From UBA1351 sp964627665 (GTDB lineage: Bacteria > Bacillota > Clostridia > Lachnospirales > Vallitaleaceae), in the NCBI GenBank assembly GCA_964627665.1, contig CAZVKG010000008.1, positions 13,124 to 77,123 of the forward strand: 64,000 bases of DNA, read 5' to 3'. Positions within the stretch are counted from its first letter, which is position 1. Every line of letters begins with the position of its first letter. The notes under the pieces are model-generated. The model had not been told where the DNA came from. It saw only the letters and a list, made by a program, of their open reading frames with translations, and did no database searches. The position numbers were made by a program, and so were the translations under genes. This document shows positions 58,302-64,000 of this stretch, piece by piece.

Positions 58302-60173
58302 TTATTCAATCGCTTCAAAATAGGTTTCCATCATTGTCTCTAATTGCTCTTGGGCCTCATTTAATTGTGCGTTAATGCTTATGACTTTTTCATAATTGGC
58401 TCCAACATTTTCCAATGACTCTTTTAGCTTGTTGATTTCTTCCTCTTTATCCACAATATTTTCTTCAAGCTCTTTAATTTTCCACGGATTTCCTTTTTGT
58501 TTTTTAGGTTGGTCATAAATTTCTTTTTTTTGACCACTTTTTAATTCACTTCTCTGATTTTCCGTATTCGTCTTAGCGATTTTTTCTTTTTGGCGCTCTT
58601 GCTTATAATACTCATAGTTGCCAACATATGAGATGAGTTTTTGATCTCGAATCTCAACGATTCTATCTGCCAATTGATTTAAAAAATACCGATCATGGCT
58701 AATAAACATCAAGGTTCCCTCAAAATCGGATAGAGCTTTTTCTAAGACTTCTTTTGTCTTAATATCGATGTGGTTGGTCGGTTCATCGAGCAACATAAAA
58801 TTCACCTTTGAAAGAACAAGAATGCATAGCATTAATCGAACCCGTTCACCACCGGATAATGTCGTGACTCTCTTAAAGACATCTTCACCTTTAAACTCGT
58901 ACTTGGCTAATGTTCTGCGAAGGGCTGTCTCCTCCATGGGATGGTAGTGTCGCAATGTTTCTAGTGTCGTCATTTCTTCGGTTTCAAAGGTAATATTTTG
59001 CTCAAGATATCCGATTCTTGCGCTTGGATTGACTCGATCTGAATCGATGAGTCCTTTAATCAAGGTCGTCTTCCCACAGCCATTATCACCGATAAGTCCA
59101 ATACGTTCACCGGCAGTGATTTGCAAGTTTCCGTCTTGAATTAAGACACGCTCCCCTATTTTTACGGTATAGTCTTCAAGATTTAGCATTCGTTTACCTG
59201 CTCTGACACCCTTATCAAAGGCCAATTTCATGTGGTTGGTATCTTCAACAGGCTTATCTATCTTATCCATGCGTTCAATACGTTTTTCCATGGCCTGTGC
59301 TCTTTTGTACATCTTTTCATTATCCCCTTGATTCGCCCATATTCGCATCTGCTTTGCCGCATCTTCAAGTTGTTTCTTTTTCTTTTGATGCACTTCATAG
59401 TGTTTTAACTGATTGTCATGGCGTTCTTTTCGCTCCACAAGATAATCCGAGTAGTTCCCATAATACACCTCTGTTTTCCCACTCTTAATCTCATACGCTT
59501 TTTCCATAACTTGATCCAAAAAATATCGGTCATGGGAGACAATTAATATGGACCCTTTGTATGCTTTTAGATAGGCTTCTAGCCATTGACTAGTTTCAAT
59601 ATCAAGATGATTGGTCGGCTCATCCAATAGCAAAACATCCGGATTTTCCAATAGCAACTTGGCTAATGCCACACGCATTTGTTCACCACCACTTAAGGTG
59701 TTATAGTCCTGTTCAAGAAGGTCTTCCAATTTCATACCTACCTTGATTTTAGACATTTTTTCATCCATATCGTAGCCATTCATTGCTTCATATTGAACTT
59801 GTAAACGACCTAACTTTTGAATATTTTCTTCAATATCTTGCTCCTTTTCCAGTTGCTTCTGAACACCTTGCATGGCGGTTTGAATAGCCAATACATCTTC
59901 AAACGCTTCATATAAAACACCTGTGACCGTTTTATTATGGTAGGTCATCACTTGTTGTCGAAAATAGCCAATCTTAAGACCACTACGGATAAATATATCC
60001 CCATAATCTTGTTGTTCTTCCCCTATAACCATTTTAAAAATTGTTGTTTTACCGGTTCCGTTATCACCGAGCAAGCCAACACATTCGCCTTCTTTTACTT
60101 CTAATGAAACATCTGTGAAAACAGGATTACCAAAGTATGTTTTTCCAATTGAATTTATTGTAATATCGATCAT
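58302..60173 (-). CDS. ABC-F family ATP-binding protein (ribosome protection/translation factor)
   Basis: 623 aa without membrane spans. Two ABC modules: Walker A GDNGTGKTTIFK and GDNGCGKTTLIK, signatures LSGGEQMRVALAKLLL and LSGGERVRLMLCIL, Walker B VLLLDEPTNHLDIETSQW and FMLLDEPTNHID. The inter-domain linker (RKERHDNQLKHYEVHQKKKK onward) is long and charged, and a carboxy-terminal coiled coil is present. Such proteins act on the ribosome; several give antibiotic resistance. An attenuator leader upstream supports that role. Confidence 0.92.
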   Translation of the reverse strand: MIDITINSIGKTYFGNPVFTDVSLEVKEGECVGLLGDNGTGKTTIFKMVIGEEQQDYGDIFIRSGLKIGYFRQQVMTYHNKTVTGVLYEAFEDVLAIQTAMQGVQKQLEKEQDIEENIQKLGRLQVQYEAMNGYDMDEKMSKIKVGMKLEDLLEQDYNTLSGGEQMRVALAKLLLENPDVLLLDEPTNHLDIETSQWLEAYLKAYKGSILIVSHDRYFLDQVMEKAYEIKSGKTEVYYGNYSDYLVERKERHDNQLKHYEVHQKKKKQLEDAAKQMRIWANQGDNEKMYKRAQAMEKRIERMDKIDKPVEDTNHMKLAFDKGVRAGKRMLNLEDYTVKIGERVLIQDGNLQITAGERIGLIGDNGCGKTTLIKGLIDSDRVNPSARIGYLEQNITFETEEMTTLETLRHYHPMEETALRRTLAKYEFKGEDVFKRVTTLSGGERVRLMLCILVLSKVNFMLLDEPTNHIDIKTKEVLEKALSDFEGTLMFISHDRYFLNQLADRIVEIRDQKLISYVGNYEYYKQERQKEKIAKTNTENQRSELKSGQKKEIYDQPKKQKGNPWKIKELEENIVDKEEEINKLKESLENVGANYEKVISINAQLNEAQEQLETMMETYFEAIE

Positions 60174-60215
60174 TATAATACCTCTTTCTTCAAATAATTA
60201 TATTATTTTGCGTAC

Positions 60216-60299
60216 AAAAAAACAGCCTGCCCATTCTTAGGAAACAGTCTGCCTTAGGTTCACTTGGATACTATGATCGCGAAGAAAAATGGACAGACT
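60216..60299 (-). promoter_or_regulatory. Transcription attenuator of the ABC-F gene
   Basis: Terminator: minus-strand CAGACTGTTT pairs with GGGCAGGCTG (60223-60232 with 60242-60251; one mismatch, some G-U pairs) followed by U7 (60216-60222). Antiterminator: AGTCTGTC (60292-60299, overlapping the leader-peptide stop) can instead pair with GGCAGACT (60246-60253). The two are mutually exclusive, so ribosome position on the leader peptide would decide read-through. Confidence 0.75.
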
Positions 60300-60390
60300 A
60301 CTCCCGTAAGTTTGCATAGCCATGTACAATTCCGGCTGCTGCAAGAGGGCTTCTGTCTAATTGTATACTTCTTCTACGCTCTATTTGCAT
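60298..60390 (-). CDS. 30-aa leader peptide upstream of the ABC-F gene
   Basis: MQIERRRSIQLDRSPLAAAG then IVHGYANLRE, stop TAG. The RBS is AGGAG 6 nt before ATG, about 25 nt after the predicted transcription start. The stop lies in the antiterminator stem. It is basic near the start (ERRR) and likely serves only to stall ribosomes in the presence of an antibiotic, as in leaders of other ABC-F resistance genes. Confidence 0.7.
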   Translation of the reverse strand: MQIERRRSIQLDRSPLAAAGIVHGYANLRE

Positions 60391-60417
60391 TATTTTCTCC
60401 TGTTTTCATTTTTTATA

Positions 60418-60446
60418 ATTTTAGCATTTTTATGATTAAGTGTCAA
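60418..60446 (-). promoter_or_regulatory. Promoter of the ABC-F leader transcript
   Basis: Minus-strand TTGACA (60441-60446), 17 bp, TAAAAT (60418-60423). It begins right at the stop codon of the upstream GGDEF gene, so the ABC-F unit has its own strong, probably constitutive, promoter. Confidence 0.82.
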
Positions 60447-60449
60447 TAA

Positions 60450-61553
60450 TCATCCTATTGTTAAGACACCATTCTTACCCGTATTTTTGATTTGATACAT
60501 ATATTCATCTGCTTTACAAAACAAATCTCTTTTTGATTCTCCTTGCCATTTTGCAACTCCACAGCTAAATGTAAGCTTATCTCTTTTAAACTCCACTTTA
60601 TTTAGTTCTATTAATACCTTTTCCATTATTTCACTGACTTCGTCTATCTCAATACCTTTAAACATAAGAACAAATTCATCTCCACCATAGCGTCCCAAGA
60701 ACTCCGCTTTTTTCATATTTTCTTGAATTATGTTTGCAATACGACACAACACTTTGTCTCCATACGCATGTCCGTAATTATCATTGATTTTTTTGAATCC
60801 ATCTAAATCAATAACTCCTAAAAACAGATTATGCCCCGATAACTCAACTTCTTTTATATATTTCTCTATATAATGATTGATCATACGCTGATTATAAAGA
60901 CCTGTTAAATCATCTCTCTCTGATAAGAATTTTAGCTCTTCGTTCTTTTTTTCAATTTCTGCTTTATCATAAACATATGCGACTGCATAACGATATAGCA
61001 TCCGTGAGATAAAAAATGCAATAATATTAATAATCAGTCCGTTAATAAGATGAGGCACAAGAAAGGATGTATTTAATTGAAAGAAAGGCATTCCCACAAA
61101 AAATATCCCATAACTTGTTACAAGAATAAGACTAATAGTTTTTGGACGAATCCTAACTGCACCAATGACCGAAAACAAAACCAAAATATAAATACTAATG
61201 TCTGAACTAATATCTTGTGCAAAAAACGTATTAATAATGGACATCGTTATAATCACAAAAACAATAGAACCCACATAAATTTCTGAATATTTCTTAAAAA
61301 AAGAACTTGTTGTCTTTATCTTAGCAAAAGAAAACAACAATATTCCTCCCAAGAAAATAAGGGCTATTTTTACTCCAATAATATCTAAGCCAAATGAAAT
61401 TTGTGCAAAGCTTAAATAAACAATTGTTTGAATTGTCACAACGATCAAAATCACAATAACAATCGTTCTTAGCGCAGATATATTGTCTTCATTTATCTTA
61501 TAATCCAAACGACTCGGTTTAGCTTTTTCCATTTTTCGCACAGTCCTAACCAC
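60450..61553 (-). CDS. Membrane-bound GGDEF protein (probable diguanylate cyclase)
   Basis: 367 aa. About six membrane helices cover residues 28-190, followed by a short coiled coil and a GGDEF domain (RDDLTGLYNQRMINHYIEKY; LFLGVIDLDGFKKINDNYGH). The intact active site RYGGDEF lies at 288-294. An RxxD inhibitory site five residues before it is absent (KAEF instead), so product inhibition through that site is unlikely. No EAL domain. The exact start is unclear: GTG 61553 or ATG 61532. Confidence 0.88.
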   Translation of the reverse strand: MVRTVRKMEKAKPSRLDYKINEDNISALRTIVIVILIVVTIQTIVYLSFAQISFGLDIIGVKIALIFLGGILLFSFAKIKTTSSFFKKYSEIYVGSIVFVIITMSIINTFFAQDISSDISIYILVLFSVIGAVRIRPKTISLILVTSYGIFFVGMPFFQLNTSFLVPHLINGLIINIIAFFISRMLYRYAVAYVYDKAEIEKKNEELKFLSERDDLTGLYNQRMINHYIEKYIKEVELSGHNLFLGVIDLDGFKKINDNYGHAYGDKVLCRIANIIQENMKKAEFLGRYGGDEFVLMFKGIEIDEVSEIMEKVLIELNKVEFKRDKLTFSCGVAKWQGESKRDLFCKADEYMYQIKNTGKNGVLTIG

Positions 61554-61586
61554 ACTCTCTCAACAGATTACAAAGCTTCAAAATCT

Positions 61587-61615
61587 ATTATAAAGCATGT
61601 GCCGAAACAGTACAA
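61587..61615 (-). promoter_or_regulatory. Promoter of the GGDEF gene
   Basis: Minus-strand TTGTAC (61610-61615), 17 bp, TATAAT (61587-61592). The -35 lies in one arm of the hairpin AACAGTA/TACTGTT (about 61606-61628), which could end the upstream transcript, so promoter and terminator overlap here as at tRNA-Gly. Confidence 0.65.
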
Positions 61616-61640
61616 TAGTCCTACTGTTTTTTTCTATTCA

Positions 61641-61823
61641 TTATTGAATGCAAGTCTCCCAAACACGCACATCCTTTTGCGCTTTTTCTTCTAATGGTCC
61701 TATATAGGCGCGTTGAGTCAAAAATCCCAACCCTTTAGAAAAGGGATTAAATCCTCGACTACGAATATGTTTTGCACGTATTGCTTGTACGTCTTGCTCA
61801 ATACTGCAACAATCGCACTCCAT
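61641..61823 (-). CDS. Possible 60-aa protein, unknown
   Basis: Begins MECDCCSIEQDVQAIRAKHI. It has three cysteines near the start, basic middle, and no clear RBS (TTATAATGT precedes ATG). It lies 3 bp after the DUF2809 stop, so it could be translated by coupling. I do not recognise it. Confidence 0.42.
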   Translation of the reverse strand: MECDCCSIEQDVQAIRAKHIRSRGFNPFSKGLGFLTQRAYIGPLEEKAQKDVRVWETCIQ

Positions 61824-61826
61824 ACA

Positions 61827-62216
61827 TTATAAGTAAGAAATATCTTTACGTAGGGCCTGCTCATATCCTATGAGGAATAGCATCCCTATAAAGTAACTTA
61901 TGATATCTCGAAAATCAAACACACTACCCAAAATTGTTGTGACAAGAATATTTTCTTGCAATCCAAGCAAATGAGTAAGTTGAAATAGTTGCAACAACTC
62001 AATAAAAACAGCAAAAGTAAAAAGATAATAGGGTAACCTTCGTGTCGGTCTACCCGTAAAAGCCTTAATAAAGCTGTACATTAAAAACATAATCAATACA
62101 TCGCCAACATAGGGTCTAACGAAGTCATCATGTACAAAAAGTGCTATGATAATCTCAAGGCCTAGTAGTCCTAAGCCAATGATGAAGTATTTCCACGAAA
62201 AACGAAAAGTTTCCAT
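61827..62216 (-). CDS. DUF2809 family membrane protein
   Basis: 129 aa with four membrane helices. FIIGLGLLGLEIIIALFVHD, DVLIMFLMYSFIKAF and the final RDIISYFIGMLFLIGYE match DUF2809, small proteins sometimes grouped with VanZ-like families. The start overlaps the DUF1232 gene stop by one base. Role unknown. Confidence 0.8.
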   Translation of the reverse strand: METFRFSWKYFIIGLGLLGLEIIIALFVHDDFVRPYVGDVLIMFLMYSFIKAFTGRPTRRLPYYLFTFAVFIELLQLFQLTHLLGLQENILVTTILGSVFDFRDIISYFIGMLFLIGYEQALRKDISYL

Positions 62217-63064
62217 TACTTATGTCCTCTCTTGATGAAGCGTTTGATAATGCCCTTGATATCTTTTCCTAAGATTAAGCTCAGATCATGATAATATCCA
62301 TGCAGCTTTGTAATCTGTTGTACATCTCCCGGCCAATAATTTCGAAGCATTTCTTTTGAAATCTCCGAATCAAAAAGTACCGTAACACAAATATGCAATG
62401 CTAGATACACGTCATCGACATAGCCAAGGGGTCCCATGAGTCCTTCTGGCAAAACATCAAAGGGGACAACAATATACATAATTGCTGCAAGAAGCTTGGT
62501 TTTTGTCTTAATGGATACTTGTTCAGATGCAACAAACTTAACGAGATATACCAAAAGATCCGGAAGTAACAGAAGCAACTCAATCAACTTAGGTGAATAG
62601 TGTTCACCCAGCTTAAGAATATCACTTCGCATATTCAAATATACTTGATCAATATTTTTAACGGTATACTTAATTGAAGCAATCGTTAGACGTTTATGGC
62701 GCTTTTTATGAGCTTGATTTCTTATCCAGTCATTTAATTGCTTAAAAAGTGAACGCATCTTTTTCTTAAAACTTAGAGGCTCATAATGTCCGGCACTTAA
62801 AGCAATTAACATTAATGGTGCATTTTTATCATCAATATAAACTCGTCCAAGATCATCCTCTAAATAATATTGCTTGCGACCATCTAGTTTTAGGGCAGTG
62901 TCCTCCATAGACATATCAAGTAATTCTAAAAGTTCCGGAGACTGGATAAGTGCTTGACGGACTTCTTCGTAATCCAGTTCTGTTGCGGTCATATCCTCAC
63001 TTTTCATCGAACGAACTGCACGCATGAATTTATTGATTTCATTATTCGACAACATTTTTGCCAT
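62216..63064 (-). CDS. DUF1232 (YkvA-like) protein
   Basis: 282 aa. The DUF1232 segment lies near 185-225: LLAAIMYIVVPFDVLPEGLM with GPLGYVDDVYLALHICVTVL, a pair of hydrophobic helices with the conserved P-x-D. The remainder is a charged helical region of unknown role. It follows the lactate dehydrogenase gene by 16 bp, in an apparent operon with DUF2809. Confidence 0.82.
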   Translation of the reverse strand: MAKMLSNNEINKFMRAVRSMKSEDMTATELDYEEVRQALIQSPELLELLDMSMEDTALKLDGRKQYYLEDDLGRVYIDDKNAPLMLIALSAGHYEPLSFKKKMRSLFKQLNDWIRNQAHKKRHKRLTIASIKYTVKNIDQVYLNMRSDILKLGEHYSPKLIELLLLLPDLLVYLVKFVASEQVSIKTKTKLLAAIMYIVVPFDVLPEGLMGPLGYVDDVYLALHICVTVLFDSEISKEMLRNYWPGDVQQITKLHGYYHDLSLILGKDIKGIIKRFIKRGHK

Positions 63065-63080
63065 ACGGCTTCATCTCCTC

Positions 63081-64000
63081 TTATGAGATGCGTTGAATAT
63101 ATTCACGCATTTGGTCTGCAGACTTTTTAAAGGCTTGCTGCTCTTCTTCATTCATATGGATTTCAAGAATATCGCTAGCTCCGGATTTGTTCAATATACA
63201 AGGAACTCCTGCATACACATCCGTTTCACCATATTCACCTTCTAACAGGGCCGAGACAGGGATGATTCTGTTTTCATCATACAGGACACACTTAATAATT
63301 CGTACACATGCTGATGCCACACCATAATATGTCGTTCCCTTTCGGTTATAAATCTCCCATCCTTCTCGAGTTGTTTGATAGACAAGATCTTGCAAATCTA
63401 AGTCGTGCAACATATCCGGATTGTCTTGTATGACATCATGAAATGCCTTACCGGCTATTGTTACCGATGACCAAGGAACCATCAATGAATCCCCATGTTC
63501 TCCCATAGCATAGGCTTGAACATTGCGCGGATCAATACCAATCCGTTCCGCTATAAAATTTGTCAGTCTTGCCGTATCAATAGATGTTCCGGTTCCTATA
63601 ACCTGATTCTTTGGCAATCCTGAAAGTTGATAAACCAGATATGCCATAATGTCTACAGGATTAGATACCACGATGAAAACACCATCAAATCCGCTAGCCA
63701 TAACCTCAGGTACAATTGAATGCATAATCGATGCACTAATCTCAGTCATATCTAAGCGTGTCTGTCCTGGTTTTGGTGGAGCCCCTGCCGTAATGACAAC
63801 AATATCTACATCTTTGCAATCACTGTATTGGCCAACCTTTACCTTTACATTTCTATCTAAATAACTGATTGTATCATTCAAATCCATCACTTCTCCAAGC
63901 GCTCGTTCCGGACTAATATCAATCATAATGATCTCATCACAGACACCTTGGGTTACAAGGCAAAACGCTGTCGATGAGCCTACGAGGCCACAACCAATAA
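63081..64000 (-). CDS. ldh: L-lactate dehydrogenase, amino end cut by window
   Basis: NAD-dependent reduction of pyruvate to L-lactate in fermentation. The frame is open to the window edge and includes IGCGLVGSSTAFCLVTQG (Rossmann glycine motif) before the first internal Met. Catalytic residues: Arg in PKPGQTRLDM, Asp/Arg in IDTARLTNFIAERIG, His in AYAMGEHGDSLM. The loop with Gln/Thr rather than the malate-type Arg favours lactate. About 306 residues visible; only a few are missing. Confidence 0.9.
   Translation of the reverse strand, partial: IGCGLVGSSTAFCLVTQGVCDEIIMIDISPERALGEVMDLNDTISYLDRNVKVKVGQYSDCKDVDIVVITAGAPPKPGQTRLDMTEISASIMHSIVPEVMASGFDGVFIVVSNPVDIMAYLVYQLSGLPKNQVIGTGTSIDTARLTNFIAERIGIDPRNVQAYAMGEHGDSLMVPWSSVTIAGKAFHDVIQDNPDMLHDLDLQDLVYQTTREGWEIYNRKGTTYYGVASACVRIIKCVLYDENRIIPVSALLEGEYGETDVYAGVPCILNKSGASDILEIHMNEEEQQAFKKSADQMREYIQRIS

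Noticed and set aside
1..64000. CRISPR arrays, insertion sequences and restriction-modification or known anti-phage gene sets
   Set aside because: I found no array-like repeats, no transposase other than MuA, and no recognisable defence operon.

Overview
The window is AT-rich chromosomal DNA of a Gram-positive, Clostridia-type bacterium. Supporting evidence is the strong AGGAGG-type ribosome binding sites, consensus TTGACA/TATAAT promoters, YesM/YesN-type two-component genes, a CUT2 sugar ABC operon, an ABC-F gene behind an attenuator, DUF624, and a long Mn-pyrophosphatase with CBS/DRTGG domains. I cannot name the species; a lineage near Lachnospirales/Vallitalea is a guess. A 32-kb Mu-like (transposable, contractile-tailed) prophage occupies the middle.

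Left chromosomal arm (1-18.1 kb): truncated ptsI, a GntR/UTRA regulator, folC, a FapA/DUF342 protein, a DUF624 membrane protein, a DHH inorganic pyrophosphatase, uridine kinase, endonuclease III, a B12-binding radical SAM protein, tRNA-Gln and tRNA-Pro, a D-2-hydroxyacid dehydrogenase, and tRNA-Gly. Next comes a minus-strand sugar operon: ABC ATPase, permease, binding lipoprotein, polyol dehydrogenase, xylulokinase. It fits uptake of a pentitol or similar polyol, oxidation to a ketose (probably xylulose), and phosphorylation.

Prophage (about 18.1-50.2 kb, late genes on the minus strand, so its Mu left end is at the right). From the L end the order is: repressor (+), early promoter with operator, DUF6906 protein, Com-like zinc ribbon (+), Ner-like HTH, MuA transposase, MuB ATPase, a 57-aa plus-strand gene, Gam, GemA, small proteins, endolysin, Mor activator, holin, small and large terminase, portal, gpF, protease/scaffold, decoration protein, capsid, neck proteins, sheath, tube, frameshifted tail chaperone, an 80-aa plus-strand membrane gene, tape measure, baseplate, fibre, fibre-assembly protein, and a CmpB-like membrane protein. 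All recognised modules appear intact.

Right arm (50.2-64 kb): a solute-binding lipoprotein, YesM-like kinase and YesN/AraC-like response regulator sit directly beyond the prophage. The phage has apparently landed between this sensory cassette, with its probable target promoter, and the sugar operon. Then follow a YjbR protein, an MFS exporter with a MerR-type promoter, a MerR-methyltransferase fusion, an ABC-F protein behind a leader-peptide attenuator, a membrane GGDEF protein, a 60-aa protein, DUF2809 and DUF1232 proteins, and a truncated L-lactate dehydrogenase.

The main points for follow-up are the operon disruption and phage termini; the canonical -1 frameshift site; the 21-bp-phased repeats before the protease/capsid operon; a perfect terminator hairpin crowding the late operon start; repressor operator-like sites including one inside the repressor gene; a 10-mer repeated four times in the lysogeny region; three solitary plus-strand phage genes; and the ABC-F attenuator.
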